From Halomonas binhaiensis (GTDB lineage: Bacteria > Pseudomonadota > Gammaproteobacteria > Pseudomonadales > Halomonadaceae): 64,000 bases of DNA. The translations under genes and the position numbers were made by a program. Shown here in pieces: positions 38,024 to 48,283 of this stretch. Position 1 is the first letter of the stretch, and each line of letters begins with the position of its first letter. Location: positions 3,658,001 through 3,722,000 of the forward strand of contig NZ_CP038437.2 of NCBI RefSeq assembly GCF_008329985.2, in the 5' to 3' direction. Under the pieces are notes generated by a model. It was not told the DNA's origin, did no database searches, and was given only the letters and a program-made list of their open reading frames with translations.

Positions 38024-38988
38024 CAGCGCAACAGGCCTGACACGAAGTCCAGCAGTTCACGCTGATCATCGGCCGACAGCGTCTCATCTTCAGCACTGCT
38101 GACCTGCATCACTGTGACACTGCCCTGTGGGGTCAGGGTCAGGTTGAGTCGATGTGTCGACTCCCACAGGCTCAAGGAAGTCAGGGAATCGACGAAGCCA
38201 CGGGTGCGCTCGCTCTCGGTCACATAATCAATGACAAAACTCTTGCTGGTCTCATCAGCAGATACCAGCTCGCGGCGCCCTTGCATGTCGAAATTGTTGC
38301 TCAACTGGAAATTCAACTCTGCCCAGGCGCGATCGATCGCAAACGGCATGATCATGACCCAGTCATTGCCCCGCTTCTGGAGCTCCATCGACTGGGCGCC
38401 TGGAGCCTGCTGGGCAGACATGGAAGCAATGCTGGCAGAGGCGCTACGCGCCTCAAGGTGGCTCTGCAATTCGGTCAGGCACAGGGTATTGGTCTGTCCT
38501 GCCGTCTCACAGCGGATCTCACTGGAACCCTGGCGCAACCCCTGGCGCAATTCGATATCGGCATCGGCCGTTGAAATTACACCACGCGAGGCATCCTTAT
38601 TGGTGACCTGCAGGCCACGCATCTGGGAGAAACGCTCCAGCTCAGGCCAGACTGCAGCGGGAGGAGCACCCACAACCAGCCAGCTACCAGCGGCAGATTC
38701 GCGCAAGGCAACCTGGCCGGCATTCACCGCGCTGCTGGAAGCCATGGTCTGCGGCAGAGGCGCTTCGAACTCACTTTCACGAGCATAGAACTGCCCTGCC
38801 GCCTCAGGCACTGGCATGATGTCGCGATAACGGCTGGTATCACGGGTCTCCGGGAGCTTCAGAGGAGCCGCCACCTTAGCACCGGCATAGTCCTCATTAC
38901 GGTCATGGTAATAACCGTCCTTGGCACAGCCAGCCAGTGTTACAGCCACAAGCGCCACCAGCGGCAGTCCTTTCAGCGCAGAATTCAT
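38023..38988 (-). CDS. bamC: Outer membrane assembly lipoprotein BamC
   Basis: The 321-residue lipoprotein belongs to the BAM complex that inserts outer-membrane proteins. The signal ends in a VTLAGC lipobox (Cys near residue 21). The unstructured N-terminal segment DYAGAKVAAPLKLPETRDTSRY (key part of the BamD-binding lasso) is present. Two helix-grip domains follow (about 105-190 and 200-315). It is 93 bases after dapA in the same direction, as in many gammaproteobacteria. Confidence 0.9.
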   Translation of the reverse strand: MNSALKGLPLVALVAVTLAGCAKDGYYHDRNEDYAGAKVAAPLKLPETRDTSRYRDIMPVPEAAGQFYARESEFEAPLPQTMASSSAVNAGQVALRESAAGSWLVVGAPPAAVWPELERFSQMRGLQVTNKDASRGVISTADADIELRQGLRQGSSEIRCETAGQTNTLCLTELQSHLEARSASASIASMSAQQAPGAQSMELQKRGNDWVMIMPFAIDRAWAELNFQLSNNFDMQGRRELVSADETSKSFVIDYVTESERTRGFVDSLTSLSLWESTHRLNLTLTPQGSVTVMQVSSAEDETLSADDQRELLDFVSGLLR

Positions 38989-39081
38989 GCATCCACCTTG
39001 ATTGATTAATAGGTCCAGTCACCGCTGCCCAGCAACACATCACGATCAGGGGCAGCGCATGCCGTGCCCCTCCGACAACCG

Positions 39082-39966
39082 TCAGTCGTCAATCAGACCA
39101 GCCGACTGCAGGGCACCACTGACAGTGGAATGATACTTCTCGGATAACCAGGTCAGCGGCAGGCGAATTCCAGTGTCGATGATTCCCATACGATGCAGCG
39201 CCCACTTCACCGGGATCGGGTTGCTCTCGATACCCAGGTTGGTGTGCAACGGCAGCAAGCGTGTATTGATCTGATGAGCCTTCTCTGCATCCCCGGCAAT
39301 CGCAGCCATGCACAGCTCGTGCATCGCTTTCGGCGCGACATTGGCAGTGACAGAAATGTCGCCGTTGCCACCCATCAACATAAAATCGCAAGCAGTGGCA
39401 TCATCACCGGAATAGAGCATGAAGTCACTGCCCTTGAGACGCTGAATCAGCTCCTGGGCCCGCTCCAGATTACCGGTGGCATCCTTGAGACCGACGATGT
39501 TATCCACTTCGGCCAGGCGCAGCACTGTCTCGTTATAGATGTCAGAGATGGTGCGACCAGGCACGTTATACAGAATCACAGGAAGATCACAGTTCTCGGC
39601 AATGGCCTTGAAGTGCTGATACATGCCTTCCTGGGTAGGCTTGTTATAGTACGGCGCCACGCTCAGGCAATAGTCGGCACCCACCTCTTTGGCATAACGG
39701 GTCAGCTCGATCGCTTCAGTGGTGTTGTTGGAACCCGTTCCGGCAATCACCGGAATACGGCCATCGACCTCTTCCACCACCGTGCGGATCACATCGAAGT
39801 GCTCGGCGAATGACATGGTGGCAGGCTCACCAGTGGTGCCCGCTGCCACGATGGCATCAGTGCCATTTTCCAGATGGAAGCTCACCAGCTTGCGCAGCAC
39901 TTCCCAGTCAATCTCGCCATTACTCTTCATCGGTGTCGCCAACGCGACGATACTACCCGTGATCAT
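39082..39966 (-). CDS. dapA: 4-hydroxy-tetrahydrodipicolinate synthase
   Basis: The 294-residue enzyme condenses pyruvate with aspartate semialdehyde, the first step of lysine and diaminopimelate synthesis. [10 protein letters not shown] near residues 43-52, YNVPGRT near 133-139 and the Schiff-base lysine in VGLKDATGN near 161 are visible. The start follows GAGGA. It heads the dapA-bamC-MBL-purC run and is divergent from bcp. Confidence 0.97.
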   Translation of the reverse strand: MITGSIVALATPMKSNGEIDWEVLRKLVSFHLENGTDAIVAAGTTGEPATMSFAEHFDVIRTVVEEVDGRIPVIAGTGSNNTTEAIELTRYAKEVGADYCLSVAPYYNKPTQEGMYQHFKAIAENCDLPVILYNVPGRTISDIYNETVLRLAEVDNIVGLKDATGNLERAQELIQRLKGSDFMLYSGDDATACDFMLMGGNGDISVTANVAPKAMHELCMAAIAGDAEKAHQINTRLLPLHTNLGIESNPIPVKWALHRMGIIDTGIRLPLTWLSEKYHSTVSGALQSAGLIDD

Positions 39967-40425
39967 CCTCGTTATTCCTCTCGATTTGTCGCCAAGGTGC
40001 CACGCAGGTATTGCCTTGCGCGCTGACGTGATAGCCCTGAATCCGGTGCATCAGGGGGAGCAACCAGCCTCAGGTGCTGTACAAAAAGCCGATGAGCCAT
40101 GGACAAGATCGGGCCCGCCATCAATGGGCGATGTCTTTCCCGCCCCTGAGTGAGCGCATGACGAAACCGGTCAAAAGCAGAGCTTATGAGCTGAAAACAA
40201 GCATTTTGAGACCAGATTCGATGCAACGTCACCAACGTGCAGACACTTTCCGTACAGAGCCTAAAGGATAAATGGTACTCAGGCGGCTAGACCCTGTACA
40301 GCCGCGCGTACGGGAAACCTCGATAATCTCTGTTCGACAGGGCGACAACCGGTCATTGCCCTTTACAGAGTCCCCCCCTTTTCCGTCTAATCGGAAGCCT
40401 TTGAATCGCATGATGGAGAACCACC
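39967..40425. other. 459-bp divergent region between dapA and bcp
   Basis: This must hold the promoters of both genes. Small open frames exist (for example 39972-40235 on the minus strand, 87 arginine-rich codons), but none shows a family or a ribosome site. No riboswitch was recognised. Confidence 0.5.
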
Positions 40426-40899
40426 ATGAGCCTGGAGATTGGCGCAGTCGTTCCGGATTTCACAACCCCGGCCACCGATGATACCGAAATCACCCTGTCA
40501 CAGCTGCGGGGCAAGCAGGTAGTCATCTACTTCTACCCCAAGGCCAGCACTCCGGGCTGCACCACTGAAGGAGGTGACTTCCGCGATCGCAAGGCACAGT
40601 TCGATGCCGCCAACACCGTCATCATTGGCGTTTCTCGTGATGGCATTCGAGCGCAACAGAACTTCAAGAACAAGCAGGAGTTCAACTTTGCCCTGCTCTC
40701 CGACAAGGACGAGACCGTCTGCAACCTGTTCGATGTCATCAAGCTGAAGAAGCTCTACGGCAAGGAATACATGGGGATCGAGCGCAGCACCTTCCTGATC
40801 GACAGCGAAGGCAAGCTTGCCCAGGAATGGCGCAAGGTCAAGGTAAAGGACCATGCTCAAGAGGTTCTGGAAGCTGCCCAGTCGCTACATCAGGGCTAG
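40426..40899 (+). CDS. bcp: Thiol peroxidase of the Bcp/PrxQ group
   Basis: The 157-residue peroxiredoxin reduces hydroperoxides with thioredoxin. The peroxidatic cysteine is in KASTPGCTTEGGDFRD near residue 45. The second cysteine usually five residues later in E. coli Bcp is replaced here (GGDFR), so the enzyme may work as a 1-Cys type or use Cys in ETVCNLFDV near residue 101. GGAG precedes the ATG. Divergent from dapA, as in Pseudomonas. Confidence 0.93.
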   Translation: MSLEIGAVVPDFTTPATDDTEITLSQLRGKQVVIYFYPKASTPGCTTEGGDFRDRKAQFDAANTVIIGVSRDGIRAQQNFKNKQEFNFALLSDKDETVCNLFDVIKLKKLYGKEYMGIERSTFLIDSEGKLAQEWRKVKVKDHAQEVLEAAQSLHQG

Positions 40900-40964
40900 C
40901 TAGAGGGCATCAGGACGAGCCCAGTACGCTTCACATCCTGCACTGTTCTGAATCAGGGCTCAAA

Positions 40965-40997
40965 CCGACAAGGCCGGTCAATGACCGGCCCTGTCGG
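40965..40997. terminator. Bidirectional terminator between bcp and perM
   Basis: A long hairpin joins 40965-40970 and 40972-40979 with 40983-40990 and 40992-40997, interrupted by one A/C mismatch, with a 3-base loop. It lies between the convergent bcp and AI-2E-family genes. Confidence 0.75.
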
Positions 40998-41030
40998 AAG
41001 TTGCTGCACCGCCATTTATTCCTTTACCTG

Positions 41031-42119
41031 CTATTCCCCTACCTTCTGGGCAATGCTGTGCTGCTGTATTCCCCTGGGCCAGGCATAGACCAGGGCCTTG
41101 AGTAAGGTTGCCAGGGGAATCGCAAAGAACACTCCCCAGAATCCCCAGATACCACCAAACACCAGCACGGCCAGGATGATGGAGACCGGGTGCAGGTTGA
41201 CCGCTTCGGAGAACAGGATCGGCACCAGCACATTGCCGTCCAGGGCCTGAAGTACGCCATAGGCCACCAGGACATAGAGAAACTGGTCACCCAACCCAAA
41301 GTGGAACCCCGCTACAGCGGCCACTGGCAACGTTGCAACGGCAGCACCGATATAGGGAACCAGCACCGAGAAACCGACCAGAACCCCAAGCAGGGCCGAG
41401 TATGGCAGGCCAAACATGGCAAAGGTGAAGAAGGCCACTGTACCGACAATGATGATTTCAGTGGCCTTGCCGCGTATGTAATTGGCAATCTGGCTATCCA
41501 TCTCCTGCCATACCCGGGTCATCAGATCCCGCTTCGTGGGCAGAAATGAAACAAGAAAGCCAATCAGCCTGTCACGGTCCTTGAGCAGGAAGAACACCAG
41601 GATAGGCACCAGGACCAGATAGATGATCAGGCTCATCAAGTTGCCCAGGGAAGCCAGTGATAATGACACGGCCCGCTGGCTCAACTGGGTTGCCTCGCGA
41701 CTGATCACACCGATCCAGTGCTGGACCAGGTCAGGAGTGATCAGCTGCGGATATTCCTTCTGCAACTCATCAAGCATATCCTGGCCACTGGCAAACATGC
41801 GGGGCGCCTCTTGAATCAAGCTGGTCAACTGTTCCCAGACCAGTGGCAGCAGGATGAAGGCCATGGCCAGCATCACGCCGATGAAAGCAAGAAACACGAT
41901 CAATACCGCCATCAGGTGCGGCACCTTGCGCCGAGTCAGCCCATTGACGGGCCCTTGCAGCAGGAAAGCCACTACCAACGCCGTGAGGAAAGGTGCCAAT
42001 ACCTGTCCAAGCCAGATCACCGCGGCAAATCCGGCGACCAACAGCGCGAGCAGCAGCACCGCTTCTTCGTCGGAAAAATAACGATCAACCCAATTGCGAA
42101 CAACCGTGCGCAATGTCAT
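41031..42119 (-). CDS. AI-2E family transporter (PerM/UPF0118)
   Basis: The product is 362 residues with about eight hydrophobic helices. It opens with two helices, has a soluble stretch (about residues 100-160) with an LDELQKEYPQ segment, then VPILVFFLLKDRD near 175-187. The family signature of SALLGVLVGFSVLVPYIGA lies near 245-265. Family members include PerM permease and AI-2 exporters; the substrate is unknown. Its ATG overlaps the stop of the TusA-like gene (ATGA), so they form an operon. Confidence 0.88.
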   Translation of the reverse strand: MTLRTVVRNWVDRYFSDEEAVLLLALLVAGFAAVIWLGQVLAPFLTALVVAFLLQGPVNGLTRRKVPHLMAVLIVFLAFIGVMLAMAFILLPLVWEQLTSLIQEAPRMFASGQDMLDELQKEYPQLITPDLVQHWIGVISREATQLSQRAVSLSLASLGNLMSLIIYLVLVPILVFFLLKDRDRLIGFLVSFLPTKRDLMTRVWQEMDSQIANYIRGKATEIIIVGTVAFFTFAMFGLPYSALLGVLVGFSVLVPYIGAAVATLPVAAVAGFHFGLGDQFLYVLVAYGVLQALDGNVLVPILFSEAVNLHPVSIILAVLVFGGIWGFWGVFFAIPLATLLKALVYAWPRGIQQHSIAQKVGE

Positions 42120-42364
42120 GTGTTGGCCTTCCCTGCTTTTCGCAGCCAGTAATAATAAACGTCGTCGCGCACTTCCCGGCCTTCCAGCACATGCTCACTT
42201 TGTTCGGCAAATGTCTCGAAATCCCGCCAGGAGCCTGCATCCGTTGCCCTGACCTCGAGCAGTTGTCCGGCTTCAAGGTGCGCCAGAGCCTGCTTGGCCT
42301 TCAACAATGGGAGTGGACATGGAAGCCCGCAGGCATCTAGCACATTATCAGGTTGCACTGTCAT
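42116..42364 (-). CDS. TusA/SirA-like sulfur carrier protein
   Basis: The small protein of 82 residues has the TusA motif CGLPCPLPLLKAKQAL near residues 12-27, with the sulfur-carrying Cys in CPLP. The last part is SEHVLEGREVRDDVYYYWL. It would carry persulfide sulfur for tRNA thiolation or related paths; other SirA-like proteins have uncertain roles. It is translationally coupled to the transporter gene downstream. Confidence 0.88.
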   Translation of the reverse strand: MTVQPDNVLDACGLPCPLPLLKAKQALAHLEAGQLLEVRATDAGSWRDFETFAEQSEHVLEGREVRDDVYYYWLRKAGKANT

Positions 42365-42552
42365 GATCTCTCCCGAGAAAATGCTTGAATCATATCGACA
42401 AGCTATCAGCTGTCGTACTTTCCTGAACTAGGCAAGTCCTTGGGATTTAAAGGCACTTTTGAGGTCGAAGCAATGTCATACCCAAGCGCACTTAACATAA
42501 ACTTGCCACTATACAATGTTGCCAACATGCAATGCTGCCAATGAGGTCGAAG

Positions 42553-44094
42553 ATGCCTGTGCGAACTCTGTCACGCCCTTGTGCCGGCCTACTGGTCCTC
42601 GCGCTGGCCGTATGTTCCTCCTCCATGGCCACGGCATGGACGCTCAACGAACCCCGGGACGATGCCACCAGCAGTCAGGGCAGCAGCCTCTACGACTCCT
42701 CAGGCACTCTCGATAGCGATCAGAACGACTTCGAACTCCCCAGTCTAGTGGCCACCGGCAGCCAGGCCATCAGCGGAGAAGAGTATCGTCTTGGCCGTGC
42801 ATGGCTGCGACAGTTCCGAGCCCACGTACCGGAGTGGCGCGACCCTATCGCACAGGACTACATCGAGTCACTGGTCAGTCGCCTGGTCCCCTATAGCGGC
42901 CTGCCTGGCGTCAATACCACTATCACTCTGGTAGCCAATGGCAGCCTCAACGCCTTTGCCGTCCCTGGAGGAGTAGTAGGCGTCAACAGTGGCCTGTTTG
43001 CCTTCGCACGCGATGAAGCCGAAGTCGCTTCGGTACTGGCCCACGAACTCGGCCACCTGTCCCAGCGCCACTATGCACGCAGCAAGTCTCGTGCCGAACA
43101 GACTCAGATTCCGGCCATGGCTGCCATGCTTGCCGGCCTGGTCGTGGCAGCCGCAGGTGGTGGCGATGTCGGCATTGCCGCCATGGCCGGCACCCAGGCA
43201 GCCATGATACAGGACCAGTTGCGCTACTCGCGGCGTTATGAACAGGAAGCGGATCGTATCGGTCTCCAGGCCATGACTCAGGCAGGATACGACCCGAATG
43301 CCATGATCGACCTGTTTCGCTCCATGCAACGCATGATGAGCCTGCAAGGTGGCACACCACCAGAGTTTCTGCTGACTCACCCTGTTACCGAGTCACGCAT
43401 CAGTGACGCCGAAGAACGGGTTCGTCAGCTACACGCTTCCGTCACCCGGGGAGATGACCTGCAATATCATCTGATCCGAGCTCGCGCATTACTGGCAATT
43501 CACCAGCGCTCGCCTAATCAGGCCATGACGATTCTACACCAGGACAATGCTCCCCAGGCAGCCCAGCAATATCTCCAGGCATTACTCGATGCCGAATCCG
43601 GCAACATAGATGCTGCCCTGTCCAGTCTCGATCAATTGGCTCAGAGTCACCCGGATATCGCCATGCTGCCAGCCAGTGCCGCCCAGGTCGCCTTCGAAGG
43701 TGGCCGAACCAGTGATGCCATCGCGCGTGCCCAGCGCCAGCTGCGTCTCATGCCGGATTATTACCCAGCATCCCTGCTGCTTGGCGAAGCCCTGCTACAG
43801 CAGGACCCTGAGCGTTCTTATCAAGTCCTCAGCAACCTTTCGCGCCGACGCACGGAAGACCCTTCGGTATTCTCGCTGCTCGCAGAAGCAGCGGGACACA
43901 GCGGCCATCAAGCCTGGGGGCACCTGGCCCGGGCTGAACAAATGCAGCTCGATGGCGATATCGACCGAGCCATTCGCCAGCTCGACGTGGCCGAAGCCGT
44001 GGCACGCCGCAGCGACGACTTCAATGCCCAAGGCCGAGTCGTCCAGCGCAAGAAGGCGTTCCGCGAATATCGCGAGACCATGGAGAAATTCTGA
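42553..44094 (+). CDS. BepA-like periplasmic M48 metalloprotease with TPR repeats
   Basis: The product is 513 residues with a signal peptide (about residues 1-28, ending near SSSMATA). The M48 peptidase domain shows NAFAVPGGVVGVNSGLF near residues 133-150 and AHELGHLSQRH (HExxH) near 168. A third ligand region is RYEQEADRIGLQAM. The C-terminal half is TPR-like. This fits BepA (YfgC), which supports LPS-transport and BAM assembly. I chose ATG 42553 because GAGG stands six bases upstream; 42532 is also open. The stop overlaps the next start as TGATG. Confidence 0.9.
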   Translation: MPVRTLSRPCAGLLVLALAVCSSSMATAWTLNEPRDDATSSQGSSLYDSSGTLDSDQNDFELPSLVATGSQAISGEEYRLGRAWLRQFRAHVPEWRDPIAQDYIESLVSRLVPYSGLPGVNTTITLVANGSLNAFAVPGGVVGVNSGLFAFARDEAEVASVLAHELGHLSQRHYARSKSRAEQTQIPAMAAMLAGLVVAAAGGGDVGIAAMAGTQAAMIQDQLRYSRRYEQEADRIGLQAMTQAGYDPNAMIDLFRSMQRMMSLQGGTPPEFLLTHPVTESRISDAEERVRQLHASVTRGDDLQYHLIRARALLAIHQRSPNQAMTILHQDNAPQAAQQYLQALLDAESGNIDAALSSLDQLAQSHPDIAMLPASAAQVAFEGGRTSDAIARAQRQLRLMPDYYPASLLLGEALLQQDPERSYQVLSNLSRRRTEDPSVFSLLAEAAGHSGHQAWGHLARAEQMQLDGDIDRAIRQLDVAEAVARRSDDFNAQGRVVQRKKAFREYRETMEKF

Positions 44095-44630
44095 TGCAGC
44101 TCATGGAACACTTCATGCTGCTGGCCCGCTATAACCAGTGGATGAACACAAAAGTCTATGCAGCAGCGAGCCACCTGCCCACGGAAGAGCAGTGGAAAGA
44201 TCGTGGCGCCTTTTTCGGCTCTATCCTGGGTACCCTGAACCACATCATGGTTGGCGACATTCTTTGGCTCAAGCGCTTTGCAACACATCCTTCATCGCAT
44301 GCCTCATTGCACGGCATCGTGAGCCTGGCAATGCCCAGCAGCCTCGAGCAGATACTCATCGATGAATTCGAACCATTACACCAGCGTCGCAAATGGATGG
44401 ACGAACAGATCATCAACTGGATCGAGCAGCTCTCCTACCGGGACCTCGATGACTCGCTCAGCTACCACAACATCCAGGGCACTCCCGCTACCCAACCCTA
44501 CTCCAGTCTGATACTCCACTTCTTCAATCACCAGACCCATCACCGAGGACAGGTGTCCACGTTGCTGTTACAGGCAGGAGAAGACATTGGCAGCACGGAC
44601 TTATTGGATCTGATAGCACAGCAACAGTGA
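44094..44630 (+). CDS. DinB-family protein
   Basis: The product is 178 residues and a likely four-helix bundle. It has the three histidines of DinB proteins in LGTLNHIMVGDILWLKRF (near residue 51) and FFNHQTHHRGQVSTLL (near 143-158), probably binding a divalent metal. Family members include thiol-dependent transferases, but this one has no known substrate. Translation is probably coupled to the BepA-like gene through a TGATG overlap. Confidence 0.85.
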   Translation: MQLMEHFMLLARYNQWMNTKVYAAASHLPTEEQWKDRGAFFGSILGTLNHIMVGDILWLKRFATHPSSHASLHGIVSLAMPSSLEQILIDEFEPLHQRRKWMDEQIINWIEQLSYRDLDDSLSYHNIQGTPATQPYSSLILHFFNHQTHHRGQVSTLLLQAGEDIGSTDLLDLIAQQQ

Positions 44631-44642
44631 TCCCCAGATACA

Positions 44643-44677
44643 AAGACGCCCGCAGTCATGTCGGCTACGGGCGTCTT
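44643..44677. terminator. Terminator between the DinB-family gene and nadA
   Basis: A perfect 10-bp stem (44643-44652 with 44668-44677) with a 15-base loop lies between the convergent genes, with A and T bases at its outer ends on both strands. Confidence 0.75.
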
Positions 44678-44693
44678 AAGCAAGCCGGCGTCG

Positions 44694-45722
44694 TCACGCC
44701 TGGAATTCAAGCATCCGGGTCAGAGGCTTGAGAGCCTGGGTGCGCAGTTCGTCACTGACGTCGATCTCCCCGCTTCCTTCACGCAAAGCCTCCGCCAGAT
44801 TATCGAGCGCATTCATCGCCATCCAGGGGCAATGGGCGCAGCTACGGCACGTCGCACCATTACCAGCGGTTGGAGCCTCGAACAGCGTCTTGTCCGGCAC
44901 AACCTGCTGCATCTTGAAGAAGATACCGCGATCGGTCGCCACGATCAGCTGCTCATTGGGCAATTCCTTGGCTGCCTTGATCAACTGGGACGTCGAGCCG
45001 GCCACATCAGCAAGGGATACCACAGACTCAGGAGATTCCGGGTGCACCAGAACGGCGGCATCAGGGTAAAGCGCCTTGAGGTCCTCGACCCCTTTGGCCT
45101 TGAACTCCTCGTGAACAATGCATGCGCCGTCCCAGAGCAGCATATCTGCCCCGGTCTTCTTCTGGATATAACCACCCAGGTGCTTGTCCGGGGCCCACAG
45201 AATCTTTTCCCCCTTGGCCTGTAGATGCTCGATCACCTCCACTGCGATGGAAGATGTCACCACCCAGTCGGCACGAGCCTTGACGGCCGCCGAGGTATTG
45301 GCATAGACCACCACGGTGCGATCCGGGTGCGCATCACAGAAGGCGGAAAACTCATCGATAGGACAACCCACATCCAGGGAACAGGTCGCCTCCAGAGTCG
45401 GCATCAGCACACGCTTCTCGGGAGACAGGATCTTGGCCGTCTCGCCCATGAAGCGCACTCCCGCCACCACCAAGGTGGAAGCATCATGACGCGCGCCAAA
45501 ACGTGCCATCTCAAGGGAGTCAGCGACACAACCGCCTGTTTCCTCGGCCAGCTGCTGGATAGCATCATCGGTATAGTAGTGAGCGACGAGGACGGCATTC
45601 TGCTCGTTGAGCAAACGCTTGATTTCTGCAACGCGAGCAGCATCCTCGGCAGGGATACGGGTAGGGCAATAAGGGCGTGCGAGATAATCCCGGATCTCGG
45701 CCCGTGAAGTCATGACTGTCAT
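44694..45722 (-). CDS. nadA: Quinolinate synthase
   Basis: The 342-residue [4Fe-4S] enzyme makes quinolinate from iminoaspartate and [25 protein letters not shown] near residues 43-63, FMGETAKIL, and [15 protein letters not shown] with a cluster cysteine are visible. [12 protein letters not shown] and the C-terminal [13 protein letters not shown], with the third cluster region, also fit. The ATG at 45722 or the one at 45713 is the real start; the frame to 45857 is open. nadC, the next enzyme, is at 33913. Confidence 0.95.
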   Translation of the reverse strand: MTVMTSRAEIRDYLARPYCPTRIPAEDAARVAEIKRLLNEQNAVLVAHYYTDDAIQQLAEETGGCVADSLEMARFGARHDASTLVVAGVRFMGETAKILSPEKRVLMPTLEATCSLDVGCPIDEFSAFCDAHPDRTVVVYANTSAAVKARADWVVTSSIAVEVIEHLQAKGEKILWAPDKHLGGYIQKKTGADMLLWDGACIVHEEFKAKGVEDLKALYPDAAVLVHPESPESVVSLADVAGSTSQLIKAAKELPNEQLIVATDRGIFFKMQQVVPDKTLFEAPTAGNGATCRSCAHCPWMAMNALDNLAEALREGSGEIDVSDELRTQALKPLTRMLEFQA

Positions 45723-46058
45723 CGTGTCTACCACTGTGACCAGCAGGGAATCCCCCTGCACATGAGCTTGTGCGCAGACAACTCTCCGTTGCTGCAACAC
45801 GCCTGTGAAACCACCGGCCGCCCTCGACACCTTGAGAGCACTCGCCAGTAACTTCAACTATCGGCATCCCCATGCGTCTCTCGCCCTGGCGATGCCTCTC
45901 GTCGGCTAGGCCATCGAAACAACCACTGCAGTGCCTAGCAGACGAACATAACAAGATGATGACGCCAGGATGGCGATGATGCAAGACTAGAGACGCTATT
46001 CAAGCCTCGATACCCGCAAACAGAAACGGCCCCGTTCCGAGGAACGAGGCCGTAAATC
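45723..46058. other. 336-bp gap between nadA and the tRNA-Lys pair
   Basis: The gap holds the nadA promoter region and the tRNA terminator (46026-46053). No gene is supported. Confidence 0.55.
46026..46053 (-). terminator. Terminator of the tRNA-Lys pair
   Basis: A stem of 46026-46031 and 46033-46037 with 46042-46046 and 46048-46053, one mismatch and a 4-base loop, is followed on the minus strand by TTTCTGTTTG. It lies just after the second tRNA-Lys gene. Confidence 0.8.
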
Positions 46059-46134
46059 TGGTGGGTCGTGTAGGATTCGAACCTACGACCAATTGGTTAA
46101 AAGCCAACTGCTCTACCAACTGAGCTAACGACCC
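46059..46134 (-). tRNA. tRNA-Lys (UUU), second copy in the transcript
   Basis: The 76-base gene folds as a cloverleaf: acceptor GGGTCGT pairs with ACGACCC, the anticodon loop reads CTTTTAA with anticodon TTT, and CCA is encoded. It is identical to the copy at 46211-46286. Confidence 0.97.
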
Positions 46135-46210
46135 GGCTCATGGCCTCTGCATTACACTTGATGATGTGTTGCCACTCCAACAAGGCAAGGCTGCCATGTA
46201 CAGGTTCGGT

Positions 46211-46286
46211 TGGTGGGTCGTGTAGGATTCGAACCTACGACCAATTGGTTAAAAGCCAACTGCTCTACCAACTGAGCTAACGACCC
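46211..46286 (-). tRNA. tRNA-Lys (UUU), first copy in the transcript
   Basis: Identical in sequence to the copy at 46059-46134, with the same acceptor, TTT anticodon and encoded CCA. The two are 76 bases apart and share one promoter and one terminator. Confidence 0.97.
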
Positions 46287-46303
46287 GTCCCGAACGCGTG
46301 CAG

Positions 46304-46332
46304 ATACTACGGATATACCCCTTTCATTGCAA
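46304..46332 (-). promoter_or_regulatory. Promoter of the tRNA-Lys pair
   Basis: On the minus strand, TTGCAA (46327-46332) and TAGTAT (46304-46309) are spaced by 17 bases. Transcription would start about 10 bases before the first tRNA. The GC-rich discriminator that follows (GCACGCG) fits a stable-RNA promoter. Confidence 0.65.
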
Positions 46333-46380
46333 GCACTTTTTTCGATAAAACATCAAAGTGCGTCGAGTGCCGTGCAGGTT

Positions 46381-47232
46381 TCAGCGTTTGCGACTGCGCT
46401 GCATCGTCTGTACCGGGCGACGCTTGTGCTTGTCGCGGCTCCAGCGATTACGCTCATCCGGTGTCAGTTCCGGAACCTTGCGTGTTTCCAGCCCAGCCAC
46501 CTCAGCCAGGTCGTCGACCTCAGTCTGGGACAACTCCACCCACTCACCTGCCTTGGCACGCTTATCGAGGAAGATATTGCCATAGCGTACACGCTTGAGG
46601 CGGCTGACGGTCAGCCCCTGGGACTCCCATAAGCGGCGTACCTCACGGTTGCGGCCTTCCATGAGCACCACATGAAACCAGGTATTGATGCCTTCCCCGC
46701 CAAACTCCTGGACATCAGTGAAACGTGCAGGGCCATCGTCGAGCATCACGCCATCCACCATGGCCACCACATTCTCGCGCTTGACCTCTCCCATCACCCG
46801 TACGGCGTACTCACGCTCGACTTGGGTGGAAGGATGCATCAAGCGATTGGCCAGCTCGCCATCCGTTGTGAACAGCAACAGTCCACTGGTATTGATATCC
46901 AGGCGGCCAATGGCAATCCAGCGTTCTCCCTTGAGCCGAGGCAGACGGTCGAATACGGTACGCCGTCCCTCAGGATCCTTGCGTGTGCACAGCTCGCCTT
47001 CCGGCTTGTTGTACATGATTACTCGGCGCGGAACCTCTTCAGCAGCGCGCAGAGTGACCGGGCGGTCATCGAGGCTCACTTTGTCACGGGCCTCGACCCG
47101 GTCCCCCAAGGTAGCGACCTGGCCATTGACCTTGACTCGGCCATCTGCGATCGCCGCCTCCATCTCACGACGGGAACCCAGACCGGCACGGGCCAGGACC
47201 TTCTGCAGTTTTTCGCTGGTGGTGTTACTCAT
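46381..47232 (-). CDS. rluB: 23S rRNA pseudouridine-2605 synthase
   Basis: The 283-residue enzyme makes pseudouridine at 2605 of 23S rRNA. An S4 RNA-binding domain (about residues 6-65, [20 protein letters not shown]) is followed by the RsuA/RluB fold. The catalytic aspartate is in [17 protein letters not shown] near residue 105. [16 protein letters not shown] near 194-209 is also typical. A basic tail ends the protein. The ATG at 47232 overlaps the scpB stop by eight bases, so the gene belongs to the scpA-scpB-rluB operon. Confidence 0.92.
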   Translation of the reverse strand: MSNTTSEKLQKVLARAGLGSRREMEAAIADGRVKVNGQVATLGDRVEARDKVSLDDRPVTLRAAEEVPRRVIMYNKPEGELCTRKDPEGRRTVFDRLPRLKGERWIAIGRLDINTSGLLLFTTDGELANRLMHPSTQVEREYAVRVMGEVKRENVVAMVDGVMLDDGPARFTDVQEFGGEGINTWFHVVLMEGRNREVRRLWESQGLTVSRLKRVRYGNIFLDKRAKAGEWVELSQTEVDDLAEVAGLETRKVPELTPDERNRWSRDKHKRRPVQTMQRSRKR

Positions 47233-48283
47233 CGGTATCATTCTCGGTATCGGTGTATTCCGTGCCCGAGGCAGCGTCATCATCGACGCGACCGCGGGCC
47301 CGTTCGGACAACCTGGCTTCCAGATCAGCGAAGCTCAGGCCTGTCCGCTCAGACGCCATCTCGGCGTGACCATCGAGGCCTTCGGACATCATGTCGCTTG
47401 CTTCCATAGCAGCCTCTGTCCCCGAAGCTCCTCTCGCCTCTATAGAAAATCTCGTCTCGTCGTCATGCGATACAGCGACAAGACTTTCTATCCTGGTACG
47501 ATCTTCAATATTAGTACTGCTTTCACTCTTGGTATCGCTGTCTACTCCGCCTTCCACTTCTTCAGCTTCCTGAGCTTCTGTTCTCATGGCTGCTGTCTTC
47601 TGGTCCTCTGACTCAGAAGGCTCTTCATCAGAAGACACTTCGCCAGATGACGCCTCACCAGAAAGCTCTTCATCCAGAGGCAGATCAGCCTGGGCAAGAA
47701 GAGGAGACGGCGGCGGAGGCAGATCCTCTTCCAGTTGCACCTCTTCAAACTGCTTGAGCTCGTGCATCGGCGGCAGTTCGTCCAGGGTCTTGAGTCCGAA
47801 GTCATCAAGAAAGCTGCGAGTTGTTGCATAGACGGCCGGGCGCCCAGGGACATCGCGATGCCCCACCACTCGAATCCATCCACGTTCCAGCAGCGTCCGC
47901 ATGATCGAGCCACTGACCGTGACGCCACGCACTTCCTCGATATCCCCGCGAGTGACGGGCTGGCGATAGGCGATCATCGCCAGGGTCTCGAGCAGTGCTC
48001 GGGAATAACGCTGTGGGCGTTCATCCCACAGCCGTGCCACCCAGTTGGCCAGGCGCGGACGTATCCGTAGCTGGTAGCCTGAAGCGGTCTCGATAAGCTC
48101 CATGGCACCACGCACATGACGCTCGGTCAGGCGCTCCAGGGCCTCTCGCAACGCACGACGTGGCGGCCGTTCGTGATCATCGAACAGCAGTTCCAGGCGA
48201 TCGAGCCCCAGCGGCTCCCCTGCAGAGAGCAATGCAGCTTCAATGATGTCATCCAGCGCATCGGGTGCTTCCATCACGCTCAT
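47225..48283 (-). CDS. scpB: Segregation and condensation protein B, with long acidic tail
   Basis: The product is 352 residues. The first ~180 are the ScpB winged-helix pair ([23 protein letters not shown] near residues 12-34, [20 protein letters not shown] near 106-125). ScpB binds ScpA and Smc/MukB-type partners for chromosome condensation. The remaining ~170 residues are low-complexity, rich in Glu, Ser and Asp, far longer than common ScpB proteins (about 200). The 5' end overlaps scpA by four bases. Confidence 0.9.
   Translation of the reverse strand: MSVMEAPDALDDIIEAALLSAGEPLGLDRLELLFDDHERPPRRALREALERLTERHVRGAMELIETASGYQLRIRPRLANWVARLWDERPQRYSRALLETLAMIAYRQPVTRGDIEEVRGVTVSGSIMRTLLERGWIRVVGHRDVPGRPAVYATTRSFLDDFGLKTLDELPPMHELKQFEEVQLEEDLPPPPSPLLAQADLPLDEELSGEASSGEVSSDEEPSESEDQKTAAMRTEAQEAEEVEGGVDSDTKSESSTNIEDRTRIESLVAVSHDDETRFSIEARGASGTEAAMEASDMMSEGLDGHAEMASERTGLSFADLEARLSERARGRVDDDAASGTEYTDTENDTDE

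Noticed and set aside
39972..40235. Small arginine-rich frame between dapA and bcp
   Set aside because: No ribosome site, no family, atypical composition. It probably lies in promoter DNA.
45565..45984. 139-codon minus-strand frame at the start of nadA
   Set aside because: It overlaps the nadA 5' region in another frame and shows no domain.
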